NCBI RefSeq assembly: GCF_009671205.1
Contig: NZ_CP045309.1
Location: 3,534,001-3,598,000, forward strand
Source: Micromonospora terminaliae
Lineage (GTDB): Bacteria > Actinomycetota > Actinomycetes > Mycobacteriales > Micromonosporaceae
Direction of reading: 5' to 3'
Length of the DNA stretch: 64,000 nt
The notes under the pieces are model-generated. The model did no database searches, had not been told where the DNA came from, and saw only the letters and a program-made list of their open reading frames with translations. Of this stretch, positions 32,585-42,141 are shown piece by piece. Every line of letters starts with the position of its first letter. Position 1 is the first letter of the stretch. The position numbers and the translations under genes were made by a program.

Positions 32585-34033
32585 CTAGCAGGGATCCACC
32601 GGCCTGCGGGGTACCCGCGACGCCGGCCGGGAGCCCCGCGGCCGCGGCGGTCCGTCCCCTGTGGCCGGTCCGTCCGCGCCGGTCGGCGCCTCCCCGACCG
32701 CGTGGTCACGGGTGGCCCAGGCGACCACGAAGACGGTGACCCAGGCCGCACCGAGCAGCACCGACGTGGCGGTGCCGCTGGCCGTGCTCCACCCCAGGTA
32801 GAGCCGGGCGCCGGTGACGGCGACCACGCCGGCCAGCGCGCCCGTCCAGACGGCGACCGCCACCGGCCAGCGGGCGCCCCGGGACAGCAGCCACGCGAGG
32901 GTGCCGAAACTCGCCGTGACCACCGCGGTCTGGGTGGGCCGCAGGTCCGGGGCGGCGTCCGGGCCGCCCGGCCCGGTCAGGCCGGCGACCAGGACCAGCA
33001 CCACCAGCGGCACGAACGCCCCCACCGTGCCGAGCACGCCGAGCAGGTCGGCCCGCCAGGGCCGGTTCCGCCAGGCCACCACCGCCGCCACGAGGGCCAC
33101 CGCGGTGATCAGCACCCAGCCGCGCAGCACCGACACCGCGGCCAGCGCCGTGTCGGCCACCCCGGGGGTATGCCGCGCGGCGAACCAGTCGGCGACGATC
33201 CCGTCCAGCACGCCGAGCCCGCTGTGGCGGACCACCGCCTCCAGCACCGCCGCGACGGCCAGCCCGGCGGCGAACAGCAGCAACAGGCCGGCGGCCAGGT
33301 TGATCAGCAGCGTTCCGGCCGGACCGAACCGCATGGCGACCAGGAAGAACAGCACCCCGTAGCGGGCGCGCAGCCAGCGCAGCGGCGGCAGGGCGGCGGC
33401 CCGGGCGGCCAGCGCGCGCACCGGGTCCGGGTTGCGGCCCAGCCAGCGGCCGGCGAGCACCACCCCGAGGAGGCAGACCAGCAGCACGAGCACCGCGCCG
33501 GTGGCCCGGCCCAGGAACCGGGACACCCGCTCGTAGGATTCGCCGGCGGCGTAGCCGACCAGCACGGAGGCGCCGACCCAGCTCACCACCCCGGCCAGGT
33601 TCCATGGGGCGAACCGCCGGTAGGGCAGCCCGGCCGCGCCGGCCAGCCGGGGCGCCAGGGTGCGCGCGAACGCCACCCAGCGGGCCGCCAGCACGCCCCG
33701 GCCGCCGAGCCGGTCGAGCAGCGAGTCGGCCCGCCGCCACCGCTGCGGCCCGATCCGGGCACCGAGGCCGGAGGCACGCAGTCTCGGCCCGTACCGCCGG
33801 CCGGCGCGATAGGCGAGTGTGTCTCCGATCACGGCGGCAGCGGTCATGGCCAGCAGCGCCGGAATAATCCGCAGCGTCCCCGCGTAGGCTAAGAAGCCGA
33901 CCAGCAACAGGGTCGCCTCACCCGGCACCAGCAGTCCGAAGATCACCGCGGTCTCGCCCGCCACGATCGTCGCTGCGACCAGGTAGATCAGCAGAGGCGG
34001 CAGCTCCTGCAGCCAGTTCAGCAGGTCAGGCAT
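32585..34033 (-). CDS. DedA-PAP2 fusion membrane protein with degenerate phosphatase motifs
   Basis: The 482-residue protein joins a DedA/VTT domain (about 1-205; [57 protein letters not shown]) to a PAP2-like multi-helix domain (about 235-455). The PAP2 part keeps the topology, but the catalytic motifs are lost: the PSGH position reads [12 protein letters not shown], and the SRxxxxxHxxxD position reads [15 protein letters not shown] without His or Asp. It may be a lipid carrier without phosphatase activity. Start ATG at 34033, divergent from typA. Confidence 0.82.
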   Translation of the reverse strand: MPDLLNWLQELPPLLIYLVAATIVAGETAVIFGLLVPGEATLLLVGFLAYAGTLRIIPALLAMTAAAVIGDTLAYRAGRRYGPRLRASGLGARIGPQRWRRADSLLDRLGGRGVLAARWVAFARTLAPRLAGAAGLPYRRFAPWNLAGVVSWVGASVLVGYAAGESYERVSRFLGRATGAVLVLLVCLLGVVLAGRWLGRNPDPVRALAARAAALPPLRWLRARYGVLFFLVAMRFGPAGTLLINLAAGLLLLFAAGLAVAAVLEAVVRHSGLGVLDGIVADWFAARHTPGVADTALAAVSVLRGWVLITAVALVAAVVAWRNRPWRADLLGVLGTVGAFVPLVVLVLVAGLTGPGGPDAAPDLRPTQTAVVTASFGTLAWLLSRGARWPVAVAVWTGALAGVVAVTGARLYLGWSTASGTATSVLLGAAWVTVFVVAWATRDHAVGEAPTGADGPATGDGPPRPRGSRPASRVPRRPVDPC

Positions 34034-34164
34034 CCGGTCCCCCGCACGGGAGCCAGCATGCCAGTCGCTGGAACGGTCGGGACAGCACTTTCCGCAGAGA
34101 TCCGGGCCATCTCGGGGTGACCCCGAGGCGTGCCCCGGCAACCGCAGACAGGAGTATGGAGGGT

Positions 34165-36033
<1,869 letters not shown>

Positions 36034-36108
36034 CGAACCAGCCACCCCCGGAGCCCGGCCCGCCTCCCAGCGGACCGGGCTCCACCCTTTCCCGACCCGC
36101 CCCGCGCC

Positions 36109-36169
36109 GGCGATCATGGAGTTAGCGGCAGTATTGGAGATCGACATCGCCGCTAACCTCATGATCAAC
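36109..36169. repeat. 61-bp palindromic element, family B copy 2
   Basis: Arms 36109-36131 and 36147-36169 pair over GATCATG(A/G)(A/G)GTTAGCGGC around a 15-nt spacer. It shares the plan GTTGATCA-GAGGTT-GCG with the element at 13661-13720. It sits between the converging ends of typA and the methyltransferase and might also act as a terminator. Confidence 0.8.
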
Positions 36170-36226
36170 GCGTCGAGGACGCCCGGCGGCGGGGGTAGGC
36201 GGCAGGGGGCCGGGGCAGGGGCAGGG

Positions 36227-36889
36227 TCAGGGTTTGGTGGCCTGGAGGGCCAGGATGTCGGGGATCGGGCCGGAGCCCGACTCCCGGACGGCGGTCAGGG
36301 TGAGGCCGGCGGACGGTACCGCGTCGAGCAGGTCGGCCAGCGGCACGTGCCAGGCGCCCACCCGGGCGCGGACGCCGACGGAGTTCCAGGACCGGAAGCT
36401 GCGGTCCCGCTCGGCGTAGCCCTCGTCCAGCAGGATCCGGCCGGGCTCCGAGCGGTCCGCGAAGGCGCCCACGAAGCAGGGGTGCACACCGATGTGGACC
36501 AGCCGCCCGCCGGGTGCCAGCACCCGGGCCGCCTCGGCGATCGCCGCCGGGTAGTCCGGCATGTCGGTGTGGGCGAGCACGCAGGCCACGGCCGGCAGCA
36601 CGCCGTCCGGCAGGGGCAGCGCGGTCGCGTCGGCCCGGGCCACCGGGAGCCGCGTCCGCGCATGACGCAGTTGCCCGCCCGACAGGTCCACCCCGATCGG
36701 CTGCCAGCCCAGCCGGCGCAGCTCGGCGGCGTGCGCCCCCGTGCCGCAGCACAGGTCGAGGCAGCGCCCGGGCCCCGGCCCGAGCAACTCGGCCAGCACC
36801 GCCCGGACCCGTTCGCTGTAGTCGGTGGCGGTGGTCGTCACGTAGTCGTCGTACCAGTCGGCGATGGCGTCGTACGCGGCGGTCGTCAT
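36227..36889 (-). CDS. Class I SAM-dependent methyltransferase
   Basis: The 220-residue protein has motif I CLDLCCGTGAHAAELRRLG near residue 45, the acidic IGVDLSGGQLRHAR, and VLAPGGRLVHIGVHPCFVG after it, all typical of a Methyltransf_11/25 domain. It begins YDAIADWYDDYV, as in many small-molecule methyltransferases. The substrate is unknown. Start ATG at 36889 with TAGCGT 6 nt upstream. Confidence 0.85.
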   Translation of the reverse strand: MTTAAYDAIADWYDDYVTTTATDYSERVRAVLAELLGPGPGRCLDLCCGTGAHAAELRRLGWQPIGVDLSGGQLRHARTRLPVARADATALPLPDGVLPAVACVLAHTDMPDYPAAIAEAARVLAPGGRLVHIGVHPCFVGAFADRSEPGRILLDEGYAERDRSFRSWNSVGVRARVGAWHVPLADLLDAVPSAGLTLTAVRESGSGPIPDILALQATKP

Positions 36890-36895
36890 CTCCGC

Positions 36896-36901
36896 ACGCT
36901 A
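36896..36901 (-). promoter_or_regulatory. Leaderless-type -10 element of the methyltransferase gene
   Basis: On the minus strand TAGCGT ends 6 nt before the ATG at 36889. Confidence 0.45.
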
Positions 36902-36942
36902 GACCCCGCCCGGCCCGCACCGCAGCCCCGGCGATGATCCGC

Positions 36943-36948
36943 TACGGT
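36943..36948 (+). promoter_or_regulatory. Leaderless-type -10 element of the serine hydrolase gene
   Basis: TACGGT ends 7 nt before the ATG at 36956. The divergent methyltransferase -10 lies 41 bp away, so the two promoters share one short region. Confidence 0.45.
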
Positions 36949-36955
36949 CACCGGC

Positions 36956-37822
36956 ATGACCTGGGAGAACCTCGACGCGCACCTGGACACGGTGCCCGGC
37001 ACCGTCTCCGCGTACGTGGGGCGGCTCGGCGCCCCGCCCACCTGGACCCGGCACGCCGACGCCACCCACTACGCGGCCAGCACCATGAAGGTCGCCGTGC
37101 TGGTGGCGCTGCACCGCACCGCCGAGGCGGGCCGGCTGGACCTGGACGCGCCCGTCCCCGTGCGCAACAGCTTCGACTCCGCCCTGCCCGGCACGCCCCG
37201 GTTCACCAACGCGCAGCACTACGACAACGACGACGCGGTCTGGGCGCGGGTGGGCGGCGAGGCGCCCCTGCGCTGGCTGGCCGAACGGATGATCGTCCGC
37301 TCCAGCAACCTGGCCACCAACCTCTGCATCGCCCACGTCGGGCTGCCCGCCGTGGCCGAGGCGTGGACGCTGGCCGGCGCCCGGCACAGCGTCACCGGCC
37401 GGGGCATCGAGGACTTCGCGGCCCGCGACGCCGGCATCGACAACCTGGTCACCGCCGCCGACCTGGCCGCCCTGCTCGGCGGCCTGGCCCGGGGCGCCCG
37501 CGAGCCCGGGCCGCTCGCCTCGCCGGCCGGCTGTGCGGCCATGCTCGACGTGCTGTTCGCCCAGGAGCACCGCGAGGACCTCGCCGCCGGGCTGCCCGAG
37601 GGCACCCGCATCGCGCACAAGAACGGCTGGGTACGCGGCGTCCGCCACGGCGCCGGCGTGGTCTTCCCGGACGACGCCCCGCCGTACGCCGTCGTGGTCT
37701 GCACCACCACCGACCTGGCCGACGGCGGCCCGAGCGGCGAGGAGGACGAGGACGACGCCTGCCGCCTCATCGCCCACGTCTCCGCGGCGGTCTGGGCGGC
37801 CCGGCACGACCTGGCCGGGTGA
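36956..37822 (+). CDS. Serine hydrolase, class A beta-lactamase-like
   Basis: The 288-residue protein has the penicillin-recognising serine hydrolase fold: SxxK motif ASTMK (Ser42, Lys45), an SxN motif in VRSSNLATN and a KTG-like HKNG in IAHKNGWVRG. The omega-loop Glu of true class A beta-lactamases is not clearly placed. No signal peptide is visible, so it may be cytoplasmic, which argues against a secreted resistance enzyme. It could be an esterase or peptidase of the same fold. Confidence 0.8.
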   Translation: MTWENLDAHLDTVPGTVSAYVGRLGAPPTWTRHADATHYAASTMKVAVLVALHRTAEAGRLDLDAPVPVRNSFDSALPGTPRFTNAQHYDNDDAVWARVGGEAPLRWLAERMIVRSSNLATNLCIAHVGLPAVAEAWTLAGARHSVTGRGIEDFAARDAGIDNLVTAADLAALLGGLARGAREPGPLASPAGCAAMLDVLFAQEHREDLAAGLPEGTRIAHKNGWVRGVRHGAGVVFPDDAPPYAVVVCTTTDLADGGPSGEEDEDDACRLIAHVSAAVWAARHDLAG

Positions 37823-37852
37823 CCGCCTGGGGCTACGGCGGCCCCCACACCG

Positions 37853-38650
37853 CTAGTCCAGCAGGTTCGCGCGCAGCGCGGCCAGCGTCGCGTCGGTGAG
37901 CCCCAGGCCGGCCCGCAGGTACGCGTCGAACGTGCCGTGCACCCGGCGCACCTCGTCGTAGGCGGCGTCCAGGTATTCCGGACGCACCTCCAGCAGCGGC
38001 CGGGCGACCGCCGGGTCCAGGTCCGGCCGGCGGCGGGTCATGGCGGCCAGCAGCACCGCGCGCAGGCTCTCGGTGAGCTCGTTGTGCCGCAGGTAGTCGG
38101 CCCGGATCGCCGGCTCGTCCACCCCGAGCGCGGTGAGCAGCACCACCGACAGCCAGCCGGTGCGGTCCTTGCCGGCCGAGCAGTGGAAGAGCAGCGGCAG
38201 GTTCGCCTCGTCGGCGGCCAGCCGCACCGCCGCCCCGAAGCCCTCCCGGGCCGAGTCGCCGGTGACGAACCAGCGGTAGATCGCCGCCATGGCGCCCGGC
38301 ATCCCGTCCCGGGCCAACTCCTCGTACGCGTCGAGGTCGTGGCCGAGCAGCACCGCCGAGACGTAGGTGAACACCGGGTGGGCCGCGTCGTAGACCGGCA
38401 GGTGCACCACCCGCGGCTCGCCGGCCAGGCGGTCGGGCGGGGCGACCGCCTGCTCGGTGGCGTGCCGCAGGTCCACCACGCAGGCCGGGGCGAGCTTGCC
38501 CAGCACCGGCAGGTCCTCGTCGCTGAGCCGGCCGAGCGCCGCCGTGCGGATCAGCCGGCCCGCGCGTACCCGCCGCCCGTCCGAGGTGGGCAGCCCGCCC
38601 AGGTCACGGGCGTTCGGCGCGCCCACCAGCTCCCAGTCCCGCCCGGTCAT
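37853..38650 (-). CDS. Tyrosine-protein phosphatase (PtpB-like, Y_phosphatase3)
   Basis: The 265-residue protein has the signature P-loop LLFHCSAGKDRTG, with nucleophile Cys157 and Arg163. Lys161 and Asp162 within the loop are typical of the PtpB/triple-specificity group. The N-terminal GAPNARDLGGLPTSDGRRVRAGRLIR is the family's opening. Mycobacterial PtpB acts on phosphotyrosine and phosphoinositides; the target here is unknown. It starts with ATG at 38650, divergent from the epimerase with only 44 bp between. Confidence 0.9.
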   Translation of the reverse strand: MTGRDWELVGAPNARDLGGLPTSDGRRVRAGRLIRTAALGRLSDEDLPVLGKLAPACVVDLRHATEQAVAPPDRLAGEPRVVHLPVYDAAHPVFTYVSAVLLGHDLDAYEELARDGMPGAMAAIYRWFVTGDSAREGFGAAVRLAADEANLPLLFHCSAGKDRTGWLSVVLLTALGVDEPAIRADYLRHNELTESLRAVLLAAMTRRRPDLDPAVARPLLEVRPEYLDAAYDEVRRVHGTFDAYLRAGLGLTDATLAALRANLLD

Positions 38651-38681
38651 CGGCCCTCCCCGGTTCGCCGTCAGCTCCGTA

Positions 38682-38687
38682 TAGGGT
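38682..38687 (+). promoter_or_regulatory. Leaderless-type -10 element of the epimerase gene
   Basis: TAGGGT (preceded by TA) ends 7 nt before the ATG at 38695. Confidence 0.5.
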
Positions 38688-38694
38688 GCCCCAC

Positions 38695-39792
38695 ATGACG
38701 ATCGCGGCGGTACGCACCCACCGGCTCTCGGCCCCCTTACACACCCCGTTCGTCACCGCGCTGCGCCGCACCACCACCGTGGACACCCTGGTCGTCGAGG
38801 TGGTGGACAGCGACGGGCGGTCGGGTTTCGGCGAGGCGCCGCAGGTCTGGCAGGTGACCGGCGCGTCGATCGCCGGCGCCGAGGCGTGCGTGCAGCAACT
38901 CCTCGCGCCGCTGCTGACCGGGCGGGACGCCGACGACCTCCAGGCCCGCTGCGCCGAGGTGCGCCGTGCCGTCGTGGGCAACGAGTCGGCCCGGGCCGCC
39001 GTCGACGTCGCCCTGCACGACCTGGCCGCGCGGCGGCTCGGCGTACCCCTGGTGCGGTTGCTCGGCGGCACCACGCTGCGCATCCCCACGGACGTCACCC
39101 TGGCCGCCGGCGACGCCGTGGACCTGGCCGCGGCGGCCACCCGCCGCCGGGCCGAGGGGTTCACCGTGCTGAAGCTCAAGGTCGGCACCGACGCGCGGGG
39201 CGACCTGGACCGGGTACGCGCGGTCCGCGCCGCGGTCGGGCCCGAGGTGCGGATCCGGCTGGACGCCAACCAGGGCTGGACGCCGCGCGAGGCGGTGCGG
39301 GTGATCCGCGGGATCGAGGACGCCGGGCTCGACGTCGAGCTGGTCGAGCAGCCGGTGCACCGGCGGGACCTGGACGGGCTGGCCTGGGTCAGCGACCGGG
39401 TGGAGCTGCCGATCCTCGCCGACGAGTCGGTGTTCGACCTGCGGGACCTCGTCGAGGTGATCCGCCGCCGGGCGGCCGACATGGTCAACGTCAAGCTGGC
39501 CAAGTGCGGCGGCCTGCACACCGCCCGGTCGCTGCTCGACCTGGCCGCCGCGCACGGCATGGGGACCATCGTCGGCTCGATGATGGAGAGCCAGGTCGGT
39601 CTCGGCGCGGCGGCGAGCCTGGTCGCCGCCTACGGCACCACGGCCGTGTCGGACCTCGACGCCGCCTGGTGGCTGGCCTGGTCGCCGGTCGCCGGCGGCA
39701 TCCGGTACGACGGCGCGACCGTCGTGCTGCCGGACGCGCCTGGGCTGGGCATCGCCAACGTTAATGAAGCAAAGGTTCAGCCGCGTGGTTGA
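38695..39792 (+). CDS. Dipeptide epimerase of the enolase superfamily (L-Ala-D/L-Glu epimerase type)
   Basis: The 365-residue protein has the mandelate racemase/muconate-lactonising layout: alpha+beta capping domain (about 1-125) and TIM barrel. Catalytic positions visible are the KLK motif (Lys160, Lys162), metal ligands Asp190 (RLDANQ), Glu218 (VEQP), Asp243 (LADES) and the second base Lys267 (NVKLAKCGG). A C-terminal SDLDAAWW motif matches the DxD that binds the dipeptide amino group in Ala-Glu epimerases. That fits recycling of murein peptides, and an NlpC/P60 peptidase gene follows 50 nt later on the same strand. Start ATG at 38695. Confidence 0.88.
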   Translation: MTIAAVRTHRLSAPLHTPFVTALRRTTTVDTLVVEVVDSDGRSGFGEAPQVWQVTGASIAGAEACVQQLLAPLLTGRDADDLQARCAEVRRAVVGNESARAAVDVALHDLAARRLGVPLVRLLGGTTLRIPTDVTLAAGDAVDLAAAATRRRAEGFTVLKLKVGTDARGDLDRVRAVRAAVGPEVRIRLDANQGWTPREAVRVIRGIEDAGLDVELVEQPVHRRDLDGLAWVSDRVELPILADESVFDLRDLVEVIRRRAADMVNVKLAKCGGLHTARSLLDLAAAHGMGTIVGSMMESQVGLGAAASLVAAYGTTAVSDLDAAWWLAWSPVAGGIRYDGATVVLPDAPGLGIANVNEAKVQPRG

Positions 39793-39842
39793 GCGCCGTT
39801 GGAATTTTTCATAGGGTCGAGGCACGTGAGGTGGGGGTGGGC

Positions 39843-40760
39843 ATGGAGGTTCAACCGGGCCGCGAGGCCGTCGTCCGGGTGCCGGTGGCCACCCTCTGGG
39901 CCGCCCCCGAGGCGGTCCGTCCCGTCGACCGACCCGCGCTGGGCGAGACGCCGGACGTCGCCACCTGGATCGCCGGCATGGACCGCGACCAGCAGGTCGG
40001 CGACTGCGTCCTCACCCAGCTGCTGCTCGGCGAGCGGGTGCTGGTCACCGAGGTGCGCGCGGACGGCTGGGCACAGGTCGTCGCCCTGGGCCAGCCCGCC
40101 GCCAAGCTCGCCGTCCGCGGCTACCCGGGCTGGCTGCCCACGGCCCAGCTCACCGCAGCGGCGGAGCCCGGCCCACCGGGCACCCCGCTGGTCGTGGACG
40201 CCCTCCACACCGCGCTGCACGCCGCCCCCGGCAGCCCGCCGGCCCTGACCGGCGTGGTCCTCGGCACCCGCCTCGCCCCGGCCGGCCGGCCGGCCGACGG
40301 CTGGCGGCCGGTCCTCGCGCCCGGGCACGCCGAACCGCTCTGGGCCCCGGAGGGCGACCTGGTCCCGCTGCCCGCGGAGCGGCCGGAGGCCAAGGAGGTG
40401 CTCGCCCTCGCCGAGCGGCTGCGTGGCCTCATCTACATCTGGGGCGGGCTGTCCACCGACGGCATCGACTGCTCGGGCCTGGTGCACCTGGCCTGGCGCC
40501 GGCACGGCCTCACCCTCCCCCGGGACGCCGACGACCAGGCCGAGGCGACCACTCCCCTGGCACTGGGCGAGGAACGTCCCGGCGACCTCTACTTCTTCGC
40601 CCGGCCGGGCCGGCGCATCCACCACGTCGGCATCGTGAGCAGCGAGCCGCAGGGCGAGGTGCGGCGGATGCTGCACGCCTGCTACGTGAAGCGCCGGGTC
40701 GTGGAGGAGCGGCTCCCCCCGGACCGGGAGGCCACCCTGGTCGGCGTCCACCGGATCTGA
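39843..40760 (+). CDS. NlpC/P60 family cell-wall peptidase
   Basis: The 305-residue protein has a C-terminal NlpC/P60 domain (about 190-305): catalytic Cys in STDGIDCSGLVHLAWRRHG, His in RIHHVGIVSS and a polar residue region near RMLHACYV. Upstream lie two SH3-like segments (about 5-90 and 100-180; GERVLVTEVRADGWAQVV). This resembles gamma-D-Glu-diamino acid endopeptidases (YkfC group), which in Bacillus sit beside an Ala-Glu epimerase, as here. No signal peptide is seen, fitting an intracellular murein recycling role. The start is ATG at 39843 with AGGTGGG upstream; GTG codons at 39831 and 39837 are alternatives. A TAGGGT at 39812-39817 may be its own -10. Confidence 0.88.
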   Translation: MEVQPGREAVVRVPVATLWAAPEAVRPVDRPALGETPDVATWIAGMDRDQQVGDCVLTQLLLGERVLVTEVRADGWAQVVALGQPAAKLAVRGYPGWLPTAQLTAAAEPGPPGTPLVVDALHTALHAAPGSPPALTGVVLGTRLAPAGRPADGWRPVLAPGHAEPLWAPEGDLVPLPAERPEAKEVLALAERLRGLIYIWGGLSTDGIDCSGLVHLAWRRHGLTLPRDADDQAEATTPLALGEERPGDLYFFARPGRRIHHVGIVSSEPQGEVRRMLHACYVKRRVVEERLPPDREATLVGVHRI

Positions 40761-40770
40761 CTCGTACGCG

Positions 40771-40804
40771 AGAAGGGCGCCCCCGAGCACGGGGGCGCCC
40801 TTCT
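40771..40804. terminator. Perfect 15-bp hairpin between NlpC/P60 and terC
   Basis: Arms 40771-40785 and 40790-40804 are perfect inverted repeats with a 4-nt loop between two converging stops. Confidence 0.8.
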
Positions 40805-40818
40805 TCGTGCCGGTCCGG

Positions 40819-41823
40819 TCAGCGGCGGGCCTCGGCCAGTTCGCGGCGCCGGTCGCGGGACGACTTGACCAGGCTGGCCGCGGTGGCCACGGCGAGGGTG
40901 CCGAGGATGACGGTGAGCGAGAGCCAGATCGGGATGTGCGGAGCCCAGGCCACGTGCTGGCCGCCGTTGACGAACGGCAGGTTGTTGTCGGCCAGGGCCT
41001 CCAGGACCAGCTTCACCCCGATGAAGCCGAGCACCACGGCGAGGCCGTAGCTGAGGTAGATCAGCCGGTCCAGCAGGCCGCCGAGCAGGAAGTAGAGCTG
41101 CCGCAGCCCCATCAGCGCGAACACGTTCGCCGTGAAGACCAGGTACGGCTCCTGGGTGATGCCGAAGATCGCCGGGATCGAGTCCAGCGCGAAGATCAGG
41201 TCGGTGGTGCCGATCGCGATCATCACGATCAGCATCGGGGTGAACAGCCGCCGCCCGTTCTCGTGGGTGGTCATCCGCGCCCCGTCGAAGTCACGGGACA
41301 GCGGCAGCGCCTTGCGGCTCCACCGGATCAGCAGGTTCTCACTGAACTCGTCCTCGTCCGGCTCGCCCTGGCGGGCCAGGTTGACCGCCGTGTAGATCAG
41401 GAACGCGCCGAAGATGTAGAACACCCAGGAGAACTGCGAGATCAGCGCGGCGCCGGCGGCGATGAAACCACCGCGCATGACCAGCGCCAGCAGGATGCCG
41501 ACGAGCAGCACCTTCTGCTGGTACCGCCGCGGCACGCCGAAGCGGGCCATGATGATCACGAAGACGAAGAGGTTGTCCACCGAGAGGCTGTACTCGGTGA
41601 GCCACCCGGTGTAGAACTGGCCCGCCACGCTGGGGCCTGAGGTGAGCCACAGGCCCGCCCCGAAGAGCAGGGCCAACCCCACGTAGAAGCCGACCCACAG
41701 GCTCGACTCGCGGACGCTGGGCTCGTGCGGGCGGCGACCGATGATGAACAGGTCGACCAGCAGGACCGCGGTCATCGCGACCAGGGTCCCCGCCCACACC
41801 ACTCCGGACACGTTCAAATCCAT
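40819..41823 (-). CDS. TerC family membrane protein
   Basis: The 334-residue protein is a multi-helix TerC family member with about eight membrane segments. Conserved acidic motifs are EYSLSVDNLFVFVIIMARFG and GTTDLIFALDSIPAIFGIT. TerC proteins are now linked to manganese export during protein secretion, besides older tellurite phenotypes. The ATG at 41823 directly abuts GGAGG; a TTG at 41817 lies 6 nt from that site and would give MNVSGVVWAG, the usual family N-terminus, so TTG may be the true start. A probable manganese riboswitch precedes the gene. Confidence 0.9.
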   Translation of the reverse strand: MDLNVSGVVWAGTLVAMTAVLLVDLFIIGRRPHEPSVRESSLWVGFYVGLALLFGAGLWLTSGPSVAGQFYTGWLTEYSLSVDNLFVFVIIMARFGVPRRYQQKVLLVGILLALVMRGGFIAAGAALISQFSWVFYIFGAFLIYTAVNLARQGEPDEDEFSENLLIRWSRKALPLSRDFDGARMTTHENGRRLFTPMLIVMIAIGTTDLIFALDSIPAIFGITQEPYLVFTANVFALMGLRQLYFLLGGLLDRLIYLSYGLAVVLGFIGVKLVLEALADNNLPFVNGGQHVAWAPHIPIWLSLTVILGTLAVATAASLVKSSRDRRRELAEARR

Positions 41824-41902
41824 CCTCCGGCAGACACACAGCGTCGGGCACACCGTACGCCGGGTGAGGGGCCGGGGTGCGTCGACGCTGACTCTGGTGA
41901 CT

Positions 41903-42029
41903 GTCGGAGGTCTCTTCCGCCAGCGGCCCGAGGTGCGGGTCGCTGACCGACGGAGCCGGGTCGTGCCACCGGGGTTCCGGCGCTCTTCCGTGCTGACGAC
42001 TCCGTCGCGAGGGAATACTCCCCTCCTCG
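41903..42029 (-). promoter_or_regulatory. Probable yybP-ykoY (manganese) riboswitch ahead of terC
   Basis: On the minus strand the 5' part reads GGGGAGTATTCCC with a GGAGG stem half, and the 3' part ends GGAAGAGACCTCC, which pairs with it: the conserved GGGGAGUA and AGACC ends of the yybP-ykoY family. Inside, CGACGGAG pairs with CTCCGTCG, GTCGTCAGCACG matches the conserved CA loop, and CAGCG...CGCTG forms another stem. It ends 79 nt before the terC start. The remaining upstream sequence to 42141 (before the nadR stop) has only a small ccccg/cgggg hairpin near 42075-42089. TerC genes are known members of this regulon, so the fold, sequence and gene agree. Confidence 0.75.
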
Positions 42030-42141
42030 GCCGCCATTCTTCACCATCGACCCGGGGTGCCGCATCTTCGGGGGCCCCGTTTGCCGGGGTACGGGTGTTC
42101 TGGTGTGGGCGAGGTCTCTCCGTGCAGGGCGTCCTAGGAGG

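Noticed and set aside
36956..37822. Antibiotic-resistance beta-lactamase
   Set aside because: The fold and SxxK are present, but there is no signal peptide and the omega-loop Glu is not evident, so a resistance role is not supported.
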